The translations under genes and the position numbers were made by a program. The notes under the pieces are model-generated. The model was not told where the DNA came from and did not search any database. It saw nothing but the letters and a program-made list of their open reading frames with translations. A stretch of 64,000 nt of DNA, from positions 1 to 64,000 of the forward strand of contig NZ_SDGK01000092.1 in NCBI RefSeq assembly GCF_004521965.1, in the 5' to 3' direction. Of this stretch, positions 8,206-17,943 are shown piece after piece. Each line of letters starts with the position of its first letter. Within the stretch, counting starts at the first letter, position 1. Origin of the DNA: Weissella cibaria (GTDB taxonomy: Bacteria; Bacillota; Bacilli; Lactobacillales; Lactobacillaceae).

Positions 8206-9669
8206 TTAGCCCTTGAATACCCATTCGTTGCCATCCTTGGCCAACAATTCATCTGACGCAACTGGTCCCATTGAACCTGAAACGTAATTAGGGAATTGTT
8301 CACGGGTTGCATCCCACGCTTCTTGAATAGCATCAACGAACTTCCAAGCAATTGCCACACCGTTCCAGTCGGCAAAGTTAGATCCGTTACCGTCCATTGC
8401 ATCGTGAATCATACGTTCGTATGGTTCCGGCGTCAACTTCTTGTCTTCGTCCGAAACCATCCAGTTCAAGTTAACAACACGCGTCAAGAATTCTGACGTC
8501 ACGTCCTTGGCGTTAATCTTAAATTCGATACCACCCTTAGGATCGATCAAAATAGTCAAAACTGGGTTTGCCAATTCAACGTCACCACCGAAGATGTTCA
8601 AGCCCTTCTTGAAGACAACATCCACACGCGTTGACTTAGCAGCCAAACGCTTTCCTGAACGGATGTAGAATGGCACACCTTCCCAGCGAGGCATCTCAAA
8701 TTGCAACTTACCAGCCACAAATGTGTTGTTTTGTGAATCAGCTGGCACGTCCATTTCATCCAAGTACTTCTTTTGCGTACCATCAGCAGACTCGCCGTAT
8801 TGACCACGCACAAAGTTTTCAGCAACTTCTTCACGGTTGTAAATCTTCAATGAATTGAAGGCGGCGTTCTTAGCGGCACGAATATCCGTATCCTTAAATG
8901 ATGCTGGCTTCTCCATTGCCAACCAACCAATGATTTGCATCGTGTGGTTTTGGATCATATCACGTAAAGCACCAGCTGTATCGTAGTAACCGGCACGCTC
9001 TTCAACACCCAAAACTTCTGACAGAGTCACTTGCACATTTTCAATGTAATCCTTGTTCCAAGCTGCATCAAACAATGGGTTTCCAAAACGGACAGCCGCA
9101 ATGTTTTGTACCATTTCCTTACCAAGGTAGTGGTCGATACGGAAAATTTGGGCATCATCAAAGGCTTCTGACAACTCATTTTGCAAGTCTTCAGCAGTGC
9201 CAAACGATGTTCCGAATGGCTTTTCAATCATCAAACGGTTGTACTCACCGTTCTCAGTGATCAAACCTTCTGACTTCAAGTACTTGGCAACTGTTCCAAA
9301 GAAACGCGGGGCAACTGACATGTAGAAAATGCGGTTACCCTTCAAACCGTACTTAGCATCCAATTCGTTGTTCAACGTCAACATATCTGCATAAGCAGCT
9401 GAATCCGTAATATCTTGTTGGATGTAGTAGAAGTGTGAAATAAACTCTTCAGCATTCGCTTGGTCTTCGACGAAGTCAGCAATTGATTCGCGAACCATCT
9501 CGTGGAACTCTTCTGTCGTTAATTCTTGACGGGCCGTTCCGATAACGGCGAAGTGTTCTTGCAAGAAGCCCTTCTTGAACAAGTTGTATGTTGATGGGTA
9601 CAACTTACGCTTAGCCAAATCTCCAGTTCCACCGAAGAATGTCAACAATGTTGTAATTTCTGCAGGCAC
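8206..9669 (-). CDS. zwf: Glucose-6-phosphate 1-dehydrogenase
   Basis: 487 residues, standard length. The coenzyme motif TFFGGTGDLAKRKLYPS is at the N-terminus and the substrate site RIDHYLGKEMVQNI lies near residue 180. It oxidises glucose 6-phosphate to 6-phosphogluconolactone with NAD(P)+. With gnd at 25-26 kb it gives the oxidative phosphogluconate route that feeds phosphoketolase in heterofermentative lactic acid bacteria. It is monocistronic with its own terminator, and a palindromic cre-like element lies about 120 nt upstream of the start. Confidence 0.97.
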   Translation of the reverse strand: MPAEITTLLTFFGGTGDLAKRKLYPSTYNLFKKGFLQEHFAVIGTARQELTTEEFHEMVRESIADFVEDQANAEEFISHFYYIQQDITDSAAYADMLTLNNELDAKYGLKGNRIFYMSVAPRFFGTVAKYLKSEGLITENGEYNRLMIEKPFGTSFGTAEDLQNELSEAFDDAQIFRIDHYLGKEMVQNIAAVRFGNPLFDAAWNKDYIENVQVTLSEVLGVEERAGYYDTAGALRDMIQNHTMQIIGWLAMEKPASFKDTDIRAAKNAAFNSLKIYNREEVAENFVRGQYGESADGTQKKYLDEMDVPADSQNNTFVAGKLQFEMPRWEGVPFYIRSGKRLAAKSTRVDVVFKKGLNIFGGDVELANPVLTILIDPKGGIEFKINAKDVTSEFLTRVVNLNWMVSDEDKKLTPEPYERMIHDAMDGNGSNFADWNGVAIAWKFVDAIQEAWDATREQFPNYVSGSMGPVASDELLAKDGNEWVFKG

Positions 9670-9788
9670 GATGAATGCTCCTTTACTCTCAAAAAATCAG
9701 TTTCATTTCGTATTTCATAATACCAGCATCTCACCACCGGTACCTTTTATAAACATTATAAACTTTTTTACAAAAATATGCTACAAAA

Positions 9789-9805
9789 ATGTAAAACGCT
9801 TACAT
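9789..9805. promoter_or_regulatory. cre-like palindrome upstream of zwf
   Basis: ATGTAA and TTACAT arms flank AACGC between the ends of zwf (start) and glpK (stop). It resembles a CcpA cre box but has one extra base relative to the 14-bp consensus, so the assignment is tentative. Confidence 0.35.
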
Positions 9806-9819
9806 TGCGATTTTTCTGA

Positions 9820-11334
9820 TTATTCGGACTCAGATGAGAAGATTTGCGTTGCCCTGACTGCATTTCGCCAGCCAGTTAACAACGTTGCTCGACGTTCTGC
9901 CGTCAAACTTGCTGTAAATTGACGTCCTTGTGGCACGTACTGTTCTAAGTCTGACAAATCCTGCCAATAACCAACTGTTAGGCCGGCTAAGAATGCGGCG
10001 CCAAGTGGTGTCGTATCTTCATCAATTGCCCGTTCTACTTGAATATCAGCCACATCCGCCTGAAATTGCATCAAGTACGGATTACGCGAAACCGTGCCAT
10101 CAGCCTTCATTTTAATGACATCATCTTTCGACTCAGCTTTCATAATCGCCAAAATATCCGCCGTCTGATATGCAATGGATTGCAACGTCGCTTTGATGAA
10201 ATCATTTTTACCCGTGCCTCGCGTCATACCGAAGACTGCCCCACGTACTTGGGGATCCCAGTACGGTGCCCCTAACCCGTTAAAGGCCGGGACAACATAC
10301 ACTTCATCAGCGTTTTCTGATACTTCTGCCGCTTGCCAGGCATCCAACTGCGTCTCAATCAACCCTAATCGGTCATGGAGCCATTGCACAGCCGAACCAG
10401 CTGAGAAAATTGACCCTTCCAACGCATAGGTAGGACGATTCCCCACTTGATAGGCAATGGTTGTGACCAATTGATTGTCAGACATCACCGGTTCATACCC
10501 AGTATTCATCAATAAAAAAGCACCTGCGCCATAAGTATTCTTAATCGTGCCAGGTTCTAGCGCCAATTGACCAACTAATGAGGCATTTTGGTCCCCGATT
10601 ACACTGGCAATCGGAACTCGACCACCGAAAAATTGCATCGGATTCGTGTGCGCAATTACATCGCTACTCGTGTGAACCTGTGGCAACATGGCTGCTGGAA
10701 TATTGAACAGCGCTAACAATTCAGCATCCCACGCTTGCGTATGAATGTTATATAGCATTGTTCGAGCTGCATTGGACGCATCAGTTGCATGAACTTTCCC
10801 GTCCGTAAGCTGCCACACCAACCAAGTATCAACTGTTCCAAAAACTAGGTCGCCAGCTTCAGCTTGTGCCTGGGCACCCGGGACATGATCCAATATCCAA
10901 CGAATTTTGGTTGCTGAGAAGTACGCACTAACCGGCAGGCCTGTCTTGGCACGGATTAACTCATCGTGACCATTATTGTGCCACGCATCTGCAATGCTCT
11001 GCGACTGTGCTGATGACCAACCAATCGCGTTATAAATCGGTTGGCCGGTGTGGCGGTTCCAAATTAATGTCGTCTCGCGCTGATTGGCAATGCCGATTGC
11101 TTTAATTTCATCCCCACGAATACCCGCATTAATTAGTGCATCCGCAATCGCAGTTTGCGCCGTCCGCCAAATATCAAGCGGACGTTGTTCCAACCACCCC
11201 GTATGCGGGACGATCGATGTCATAGGAATTGCAGTTGACGTCACGCGTCGTGCATTGTGATTAAAAATCACTGCACGTGTCCCCGTTGTTCCCTGATCAA
11301 TTGCCAAAATATATTCTGGTCGTGTAATAGCCAT
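9820..11334 (-). CDS. glpK: Glycerol kinase (divergent FGGY family)
   Basis: 504 residues, standard GlpK length. The ATPase motif AIDQGTTGTRAVIF starts the protein. GIANQRETTLIW, TVDTWLVWQLT, IGDQNASLVGQ, ALEGSIFSAGSAVQWL and VVPAFNGLGAPYWDP follow in GlpK order. It phosphorylates glycerol to glycerol 3-phosphate. The loop that carries the HPr-phosphorylated His in Gram-positive GlpK (His232 region) reads HTNPMQFFGG, with Gln234 in place of His, so PTS activation is probably absent. The usual WQDRRT segment is also altered (GWSSAQS). No glpF or glpD neighbour. A related FGGY substrate cannot be fully excluded. Confidence 0.85.
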   Translation of the reverse strand: MAITRPEYILAIDQGTTGTRAVIFNHNARRVTSTAIPMTSIVPHTGWLEQRPLDIWRTAQTAIADALINAGIRGDEIKAIGIANQRETTLIWNRHTGQPIYNAIGWSSAQSQSIADAWHNNGHDELIRAKTGLPVSAYFSATKIRWILDHVPGAQAQAEAGDLVFGTVDTWLVWQLTDGKVHATDASNAARTMLYNIHTQAWDAELLALFNIPAAMLPQVHTSSDVIAHTNPMQFFGGRVPIASVIGDQNASLVGQLALEPGTIKNTYGAGAFLLMNTGYEPVMSDNQLVTTIAYQVGNRPTYALEGSIFSAGSAVQWLHDRLGLIETQLDAWQAAEVSENADEVYVVPAFNGLGAPYWDPQVRGAVFGMTRGTGKNDFIKATLQSIAYQTADILAIMKAESKDDVIKMKADGTVSRNPYLMQFQADVADIQVERAIDEDTTPLGAAFLAGLTVGYWQDLSDLEQYVPQGRQFTASLTAERRATLLTGWRNAVRATQIFSSESE

Positions 11335-11437
11335 AATGCGTTCCCCGATTTATTTCGTTTAAAATTTTTTCACTCCTTATTAGTATATCAAGATGTGAGA
11401 ATGTGCTACACTTTTCTGCATAGCATAAACGGACAGG

Positions 11438-11455
11438 CACGGTTACAGTACCGTG
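11438..11455. promoter_or_regulatory. Palindromic operator candidate between glpK and the MFS gene
   Basis: CACGGT and ACCGTG arms separated by six bases, followed 10-20 nt later by the AT-rich TTATATATAG that could be the -10 region of the plus-strand MFS gene. The divergent arrangement fits a local regulator site, but no regulator gene is adjacent. Confidence 0.35.
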
Positions 11456-11538
11456 CGCGACGTTATATATAGTGGTTACCTACTGTGGAATAACGTTAAT
11501 TACAATTAGTTGTGTCAGCTAACACAATGGAGGATTTT

Positions 11539-12759
11539 ATGGCAATCCAGTCATCACAACAAGATGGCGAAGCGCTCAAACCGCAACACGTTGAGATTAA
11601 AGCACCAATACTCTATATCACCACATTATTCCAATCAACCGGCGCCTCACTCATTTGGCCCATCGCGACATTGTACATGCACAATGTCTTACATGAGACC
11701 ATGACCATGGCTGGCATGGTCGTGATGGGACTCTCGATTATGATGATGCTTGGTAGTTGGGTTGGTGGTCATCTATTTGATCGTTGGAGCCCTTACAAAT
11801 CAATCTTAGGCGCTGTCGCCTTAGCAACGGCTATGTTGGCAGCCCTGACTTTTTGGCATTCCTGGCCAGTCTTTGCAATTTTCATGCTAATTCTTGGTTT
11901 TGCAGATGGGATTATCTACACGCTCTTAAATTCATATGCGGCCACGATTCAGTCGATTGATTCCCGTAAGGTTTTCAATTTGCAATATCTGTTCATGAAC
12001 GTCGGTGTCGTCGTCGGAACCGCTATTGTCGGTTTTCTATTCAATCACGGCGTACAATTCGTTTTCGGTGGTGCGACAATCATGTATCTTATTTTCTCGG
12101 TCATGGTTTTCTGCTACTTCAACGTGAAGGGACTCACCGCCCAAGCGACTAAGGACGCCGCTAAGGCCGCTAAGAGTAGTTTCAAGACGCCTGTGCTGAT
12201 TTATGCCTTGCTCGGTTTAGCCTTCTCCCTTTATATGGGTTATATTCTATGGGAAACCGTCGTTGCAACGCACATGACTGATCTGGGGATGACAACCCAA
12301 GATTACTCATTCCTATGGACGATTAACGGTATCGTGATTATCGTCGGGCAAGGTCTACTAGACCGCATCATCGAAAAGCTAACATTCCGACTCACCGTCT
12401 TAGGTGGAACCGCCTTGTTCGCGGTATCATTCCTATTCTTGATGAACGCGAAGACCTATCCGATGTTCATCTTCACCTTCATGATTTTGACGATTGGTGA
12501 AATGTTTGCCAGCCCACAAATGCCTGCTTGGATTGATCACATCAGTGACCCCAACGCCAAAGGACGGGCACAAGGCTTCATGACGATGGCCATCTCACTT
12601 GGTCGTGCGGTTGGCCCACTATACGGTGGCTTAATGATTGATCGCGGCTCATACAAAGCCTTGTTTGCCTCAATGTTTGGCTTCATGATGCTCTTCGTAG
12701 TCGTCACCTTTATTCTCGACCGCGCCTCAAGACGTCGCCAACGTCGCCTGGCTAATTAA
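11539..12759 (+). CDS. MFS transporter, probable drug/metabolite exporter
   Basis: 406 residues with about 12 predicted membrane helices and the MFS loop motif GGHLFDRWSPYKSI between helices 2 and 3. The start at 11539 is chosen because GGAGG lies 6 nt upstream; a longer GTG frame would place that ribosome site inside the gene. The sequence SPQMPAWIDHISDPNAKGRAQGF, shown here in part as DHISDPNAKGRAQG, resembles the DHA1-type multidrug/unknown-substrate exporters of lactobacilli. It is divergent from glpK and followed by its own terminator. The substrate is unknown. Confidence 0.82.
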   Translation: MAIQSSQQDGEALKPQHVEIKAPILYITTLFQSTGASLIWPIATLYMHNVLHETMTMAGMVVMGLSIMMMLGSWVGGHLFDRWSPYKSILGAVALATAMLAALTFWHSWPVFAIFMLILGFADGIIYTLLNSYAATIQSIDSRKVFNLQYLFMNVGVVVGTAIVGFLFNHGVQFVFGGATIMYLIFSVMVFCYFNVKGLTAQATKDAAKAAKSSFKTPVLIYALLGLAFSLYMGYILWETVVATHMTDLGMTTQDYSFLWTINGIVIIVGQGLLDRIIEKLTFRLTVLGGTALFAVSFLFLMNAKTYPMFIFTFMILTIGEMFASPQMPAWIDHISDPNAKGRAQGFMTMAISLGRAVGPLYGGLMIDRGSYKALFASMFGFMMLFVVVTFILDRASRRRQRRLAN

Positions 12760-12773
12760 TTTGATAACACAAA

Positions 12774-12813
12774 ACGACCCCTGCAGCGTATCCGCTGTCA
12801 GGGGTTGTTTTTT
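12774..12813 (+). terminator. Terminator of the MFS gene
   Basis: A stem CCCCTG(A)CAGCG-type with one bulge, a four-base loop and six T residues on the plus strand right after the MFS stop. Confidence 0.85.
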
Positions 12814-12851
12814 ATCGTCATCGGAAGATTTGTTATTTTAGGAGTTGTTAA

Positions 12852-12918
12852 TTACGCGATGACCTTTTGAATGTTCCCTCTCACGTGGAACCCATTATTC
12901 AGATTAGGTCACGCAATT
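12852..12918. repeat. Nested inverted repeat between convergent genes
   Basis: An outer imperfect stem (AATT..GCG..TGACC with GGTCA.CGC.AATT) encloses an inner GTTCC/GGAAC hairpin. There is no T run, so it is not a normal terminator. It could be a structured 3' end for adh or a remnant of a small palindromic repeat. Confidence 0.35.
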
Positions 12919-12925
12919 TAACTTT

Positions 12926-13972
12926 TTAAAGACTCTTGAAATCAAAGACCATACGGCCAGTAACCTTGTTGTTGTGCATTGCATCAATAACATCGTTAAT
13001 GTCACGGATATCAGCACGAGTCACGATTGGCTTTACCTTACCTTCTGCACCAAATTGGAAGGCTTCCTTTAAATCTTCACGCGTTCCTACAAGTGAGCCC
13101 TTCACTTCAATACCGTCCAAGACTGTCTTCACAACATTCAACTGCATGTCACCCTTTGGTAGTGCCACAGCAACCAGCTTCCCCATTGGTCGCAATGATG
13201 CAATTGATTGATCAAACGCCTGTGTGTTAACAGCCGTTACCTGTGCGTTGTGCACGCCGCCAACCTTTTCTTGGATAATAGCAGGCACATCTTCTGTCTT
13301 ACGGTTGATAAGCAATTCGGCTCCCATTTGACGGGCTGCTTCCAACTTGTCTGGGTTACCATCGACCGCAACCACGTGGGCACCAAACACGTTGTGCGCA
13401 TATTGGATGGCCAAGTTCCCTAAACCACCGGCCCCAACTACTGAGACCCATTGACCTGGCTTTGTTTCGCCAACCTTAAGAGACTTGTACATTGTCACAC
13501 CGGCACATGTAATTGATGATGCTTCCATCGGATCAAGACCTTCTGGTACCTTAACCGCATACTTGGCGTTGACGACTACTTGTTGCGCCATCGCCCCATC
13601 AACTGAGAAACCAGCATTGCGCACCTTACGGCAGAACGTTTCATTTCCCGTGTTGCAGTACTCACAGTTTCCGCAAGCATCATAGAACCACGCAATTGAA
13701 ACGCGATCACCTAACTTCAAATAATCCGATGCGCCTTCACCAAGTTTCGTCACGATTCCAACGCCTTCGTGCCCAATGACACGACGGAATTCGCGTGGAT
13801 TAATCTCATTTGGATTACCGAAATCACCATTAGCGACGTGCAAATCAGTGTGACAAAGACCACTGTATTCTACATCAACCAACGCCTCACCAAATCCCAA
13901 GGCGCGGGGTTGCCAATCATCAATCAAATTTACAAATCCATCTGGTGTTTCACGAACAACTGCTGCTTTCAT
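12926..13972 (-). CDS. adhP: Zinc-dependent alcohol dehydrogenase (AdhP type)
   Basis: 348 residues, medium-chain dehydrogenase family. The catalytic zinc ligands are visible in CHTDLH and GHEGVGIV. The structural zinc lobe [15 protein letters not shown] follows, and the Rossmann motif [15 protein letters not shown] lies near residue 175. It interconverts alcohols and aldehydes with NAD(H), in this lifestyle most likely reducing acetaldehyde to ethanol to reoxidise NADH. The gene stands alone on the minus strand. A weak cre-like box lies about 80 nt upstream. Confidence 0.93.
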   Translation of the reverse strand: MKAAVVRETPDGFVNLIDDWQPRALGFGEALVDVEYSGLCHTDLHVANGDFGNPNEINPREFRRVIGHEGVGIVTKLGEGASDYLKLGDRVSIAWFYDACGNCEYCNTGNETFCRKVRNAGFSVDGAMAQQVVVNAKYAVKVPEGLDPMEASSITCAGVTMYKSLKVGETKPGQWVSVVGAGGLGNLAIQYAHNVFGAHVVAVDGNPDKLEAARQMGAELLINRKTEDVPAIIQEKVGGVHNAQVTAVNTQAFDQSIASLRPMGKLVAVALPKGDMQLNVVKTVLDGIEVKGSLVGTREDLKEAFQFGAEGKVKPIVTRADIRDINDVIDAMHNNKVTGRMVFDFKSL

Positions 13973-14048
13973 GTCTAATCTCCTCGTGTTATCAATGACT
14001 ATTTGTTCTTTTATTCACAAACATTATTATAAACGAGTTTCGTTCTTT

Positions 14049-14062
14049 TGCAAGCGTTTTCT
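14049..14062. promoter_or_regulatory. Weak cre-like box upstream of adhP
   Basis: TGCAAGCGTTTTCT matches the CcpA consensus TGWAANCGNTNWCA with two mismatches. It lies between addA and adhP in the adhP promoter region. Confidence 0.3.
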
Positions 14063-14110
14063 TGGAATATAATCAAGAATTTTTTGCGTTTTTTTATAAG
14101 CTGGAACCTG

Positions 14111-14141
14111 AAAAAAGCGTCCTCCCAAATGGCGGACGCTT
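14111..14141 (-). terminator. Terminator of the addB-addA operon
   Basis: An 8-bp perfect stem (AAGCGTCC/GGACGCTT) and six T residues on the minus strand, 14 nt after the addA stop. Confidence 0.85.
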
Positions 14142-14154
14142 AACTTCTTTTAAG

Positions 14155-17100
14155 TTAGTTTAATGCGATGATTTTCTCTGCACTAAAGGCATAAATAAAC
14201 CGACGTGGCATCGGCTTTCCCATCGCTACTAGCGCCTGTGCATAAACGTTCAATTGACCTGAATAACGTTGCGTGAGTGTTTCAGTCGCTGTTTCAGGTG
14301 TTACCCGATCAGTCTTATAATCGAACAACCACACCTCATCATCAACTTGGAAATAACCATCAATAATACCGTGAATCAAAACTTTTTCTGATCCCTGGAA
14401 GTCTTTGTATAGACGATCTGCATCAAGCAAAAGTGAGAACTGCACTTCACGTTGCAAAGAGTCAGCATGCGCCACCATTTGCTGGCCCAACGGCGAATTC
14501 GTGAAGAAACGTTCAATCTTAGACAACGAAATCAGATGAGACACCTTATCTTCGATTAACTCTTGGTCAACCAAATCGGCCACTAGCCCGCGCAAGTCAG
14601 CCTGAGTCGGTGCTCCTGTCGATAGATCAACGCGTTGCATAACTAAGTGCGTTGCAGTTCCAATCGCAGCTGATGAAATACGCGTTTCTGTTTCTTGCAT
14701 AAAGGTTGGCTCCGGTAACGCTTCATCCGTAAAACGCAATCCTGCAAATTCGTCTGCTTGGATACGCCCGTCGACTAAGCCACGGCCAGCTGCCAAATCC
14801 GGATCTTCAAATAAGCGTTTAATTTCTGAAACTGACTGGTACGCCGTAGCGCGGGTCGCCTCATCAAATTGATAATCAAATTGCAACACCGAACGCCAAT
14901 CATTGATGATGCCGTCCTGCGTGTCACCGGTTTTTTCTGATATCGACTTAGACATTGGCATCGCTTGATAGGCATCAACTAGTGCGCGTAAATCAGCCCC
15001 ATTCATGATTTCTAGACCAAAGTTAAACGGTTGCTTTGGTGCTCTCGTCCGAATTTCATCGAAATCAACAACATTCTTATCATCGTAAGCTGTCAGCACG
15101 TTAGCCAATTCCGGTGCATTTGGATGGCGCATCAAGGCCATCCCCATCAAGTCCATGAACGACTTTCCTTCAAGACGGGCCCACTCTGGCAACATCCATT
15201 CCGTGCCTGCTTCAGCTAACGACCACTTATCCCACAGGGCTTTCACACTGTCATATGCCCCCACCAAAAACAAGTGTTGTTCCGCACGCGTTAACGCAAC
15301 ATAGAGTACCCGTAATTGTTCGGCGAAAGCACCACGAACGCGCGCCTGTTTAACGAATTCACGTTGTGGCGTTGGTAGCTTGAGGTGGTGATCCAAATCA
15401 ATGTAATCCATCCCGGCACCAGCTTCAGCATCAAGCAGAATGTCACCCATTGTTTCGCGCTGACTAATCATGCGACGGGTACTATTCAGGACAAACACAA
15501 TCGGAAACTCCAGCCCCTTCGAGTGGTGAATCGTCATCAATGAGACACTATCGCTCGCCACGTTTGCATCCGCTTCACCGAGGTCTTTGTCCTGACTTTG
15601 TAGCTGCGTCACATAATTAATAAATTGATACAAGCCGACGAAGCTACTCTTTTGGTAGGCGGCAGCCCGTTCATACAATGCATGCAGATTAGCTTGACGC
15701 TGCGGACCAGATGGTAACCCACCGACATAATCCAGCCACCCCGTTGTGTTATAAATCTGCCATAGCAAATCCACAATTTGGTTTTGGACGGCCAACGTCC
15801 GGAAGATCTCCAAATCCGCTAGGAAACGTCGCACCGCCGCAATCGTCTCATTAACCTGGGTCTCAGAAACGCCGGCAACTGTAATTGTCAACGCATTATT
15901 TGCTAACGCCTGCACCGCTGTATAGAAATCTTCGGTCATCGCTTGCGTCCTAATTAACGCTAAACCATTTTCATCAATGTTATATAGTGGTGAACGCAAT
16001 ACTGCTACCAACGGTATATCTTGGTGTGGATTATCAATCACCTGCAACAAGCTCATCATGACGGAAATTTCAGTCGTTTGGAAATAACTCTCTGCCCCAT
16101 TAACGACGATGGGAATGTCCATTTCACGGAACACATCCAAGACATCCAAATTTTGATTCTTAGTCGGCACCAAAACAGTCATATCACTATACATCACCGG
16201 TCGCTTTTCACCGGCTTTACGATCAAATATTTCAAACTTGGTGTCGATTAACTCCCTAATTTTCAACGCCATCATCCGAATTTGACCGGTTGCTTTCGTA
16301 AAGCCATACTCATTGGCGACCTCTGGATTGTCATCCGCATCGTCTGTTGTTGTCCCATCATCCAGGTACACCATCATTTCCGCTTCTTTGGGTAAGTCAA
16401 CTGGATAATAATCGGACCCGGCGACCAATTCTGCTTCGCCAGTATAGTCAACATCACCCAAGCCAACGCTCATGATTTGCGCAAAAATGAAGTTAATGAA
16501 ATTCGTGACGTTTGGTTGTGAGCGGAAGTTTTCTTGCAACGTAATCACCGTATTACCCGGCGTTTGTGGGTACGTTGCGAGTTTATGACTAAACAAAGTT
16601 GGATCCGCCTGACGGAACTTATAAATCGACTGTTTAATATCACCCACTTGGAATGTATTATCACCGCTCGCAATAAAACTTAAAATCGCTTCTTGCAGCT
16701 GATTCGTATCTTGATACTCATCAACCATCACTTCGTTATAACGTGATCGCAATTCAGCTTGCACTGTCGGTTGGCTGACAATTTGAAGCGCAAAGTGTTC
16801 CAAATCATTAAAATCTAGGACCTTACGCCGTAACTTTTCAGCTAAAAAGGCTTCACGAAAAGCTTGCGTAAATGTAACTAATTCGGCAATCACCTCACCA
16901 GCCCCACGCACAGCTAGTTGCATGGCCGCTTCATCCAGGGAAAAAAAGCTGGTTTGTAATGCTTCCAATCGTTCCTTAATCCGTTCACGCTGGGTCTTCA
17001 CCAGTTCCCAGGCAGCTTTTAGTTCAGGATCATGCTTTGCAGTAAAATTCTTGCGCTTGCCGTCTGCGCCACTCCCCCAGCCCATCACATCGGCTGACAA

Positions 17101-17940
17101 AAAGGCTTGGCGCATATCGTCCCAACTAACCGTCGCATCCTGGACGACTTGCAATAACCGTTGGTAGGTGTCGGAATCCGTCTGCAAATTTAATAAACGG
17201 TTCAAAGCAGGCGCTTCATCCATCGTATCGGGCGCTTGATTCAGTAATTGCTCAGCCTGTGTCACTAGCGTCTGCAATTCAGACGTCATAACTGGCAACA
17301 TCTGCTTCTGATAGAACGGCGTCTCAGTCAACGAACCGGCAATTTCATATTGTGCAGCCAATCCTTCTAACCACGCTGTCGTATCTGGTCGCGCCATAGC
17401 AAAGTTGAATAGTGTAAAAACGGCTTCCTGCAACGTCCGATCGTCCGTCGACCCTGAAGCAAACTGCGAAGCAAAACGGGCAAACGCTTGGTCCTTGTCA
17501 TCAGCGTAGCGCGCCTCTAATAGATCGCCATACACTTCCATCATCAACAACGTCCGTTCAGCATCATCAGATAGACGGAACTGCGGATCCAAATCGATAG
17601 TGTAGTGATATTGTTCAATCAACCGCAGACCAAACGCGTGCAGCGTTGAAATGTTGGCGACGTTTAATAATCGCAATTGCTTCAACAGGTGTTGGCGTTG
17701 TGCACCCTCAGACTCGGCTAAGGCGCTACGAATCGCACCTTCAAGTCGCTCTTTCATTTCCGCAGCGGCAGCTTCAGTAAACGTAACAATCAAAAACTCA
17801 TTCACATTTTCGCCGGCTAACAAACGACGGGTCACACGTTCAACCAACACGCGAGTCTTACCTGATCCCGCTGAGGCAGACACCAAAATATTTTCACCGC
17901 GTGCCGTAATGGCGGCTTCTTGTGATGCTGTAAAATTCAT
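14155..17940 (-). CDS. addA: ATP-dependent helicase/nuclease subunit A (AddA/RexA)
   Basis: 1261 residues, full family length. UvrD-type helicase motifs are visible: Walker A ILVSASAGSGKTRVLVERV near residue 18, VMVDEYQDTNQLQ (motif II), GDIKQSIYKFR (III), SLMTIHHSKGLEFPIVFV (V) and VALTRAEQHLFLVG (VI). The C-terminal RecB-type nuclease domain shows IHGIIDGYFQ, LFDYKTDRV and YSGQLNVYAQAL. With AddB it resects double-strand breaks to Chi and loads RecA. It starts 3 nt after the addB stop, so the two are translationally coupled. Confidence 0.96.
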   Translation of the reverse strand: MNFTASQEAAITARGENILVSASAGSGKTRVLVERVTRRLLAGENVNEFLIVTFTEAAAAEMKERLEGAIRSALAESEGAQRQHLLKQLRLLNVANISTLHAFGLRLIEQYHYTIDLDPQFRLSDDAERTLLMMEVYGDLLEARYADDKDQAFARFASQFASGSTDDRTLQEAVFTLFNFAMARPDTTAWLEGLAAQYEIAGSLTETPFYQKQMLPVMTSELQTLVTQAEQLLNQAPDTMDEAPALNRLLNLQTDSDTYQRLLQVVQDATVSWDDMRQAFLSADVMGWGSGADGKRKNFTAKHDPELKAAWELVKTQRERIKERLEALQTSFFSLDEAAMQLAVRGAGEVIAELVTFTQAFREAFLAEKLRRKVLDFNDLEHFALQIVSQPTVQAELRSRYNEVMVDEYQDTNQLQEAILSFIASGDNTFQVGDIKQSIYKFRQADPTLFSHKLATYPQTPGNTVITLQENFRSQPNVTNFINFIFAQIMSVGLGDVDYTGEAELVAGSDYYPVDLPKEAEMMVYLDDGTTTDDADDNPEVANEYGFTKATGQIRMMALKIRELIDTKFEIFDRKAGEKRPVMYSDMTVLVPTKNQNLDVLDVFREMDIPIVVNGAESYFQTTEISVMMSLLQVIDNPHQDIPLVAVLRSPLYNIDENGLALIRTQAMTEDFYTAVQALANNALTITVAGVSETQVNETIAAVRRFLADLEIFRTLAVQNQIVDLLWQIYNTTGWLDYVGGLPSGPQRQANLHALYERAAAYQKSSFVGLYQFINYVTQLQSQDKDLGEADANVASDSVSLMTIHHSKGLEFPIVFVLNSTRRMISQRETMGDILLDAEAGAGMDYIDLDHHLKLPTPQREFVKQARVRGAFAEQLRVLYVALTRAEQHLFLVGAYDSVKALWDKWSLAEAGTEWMLPEWARLEGKSFMDLMGMALMRHPNAPELANVLTAYDDKNVVDFDEIRTRAPKQPFNFGLEIMNGADLRALVDAYQAMPMSKSISEKTGDTQDGIINDWRSVLQFDYQFDEATRATAYQSVSEIKRLFEDPDLAAGRGLVDGRIQADEFAGLRFTDEALPEPTFMQETETRISSAAIGTATHLVMQRVDLSTGAPTQADLRGLVADLVDQELIEDKVSHLISLSKIERFFTNSPLGQQMVAHADSLQREVQFSLLLDADRLYKDFQGSEKVLIHGIIDGYFQVDDEVWLFDYKTDRVTPETATETLTQRYSGQLNVYAQALVAMGKPMPRRFIYAFSAEKIIALN

Positions 17941-17943
17941 GGT

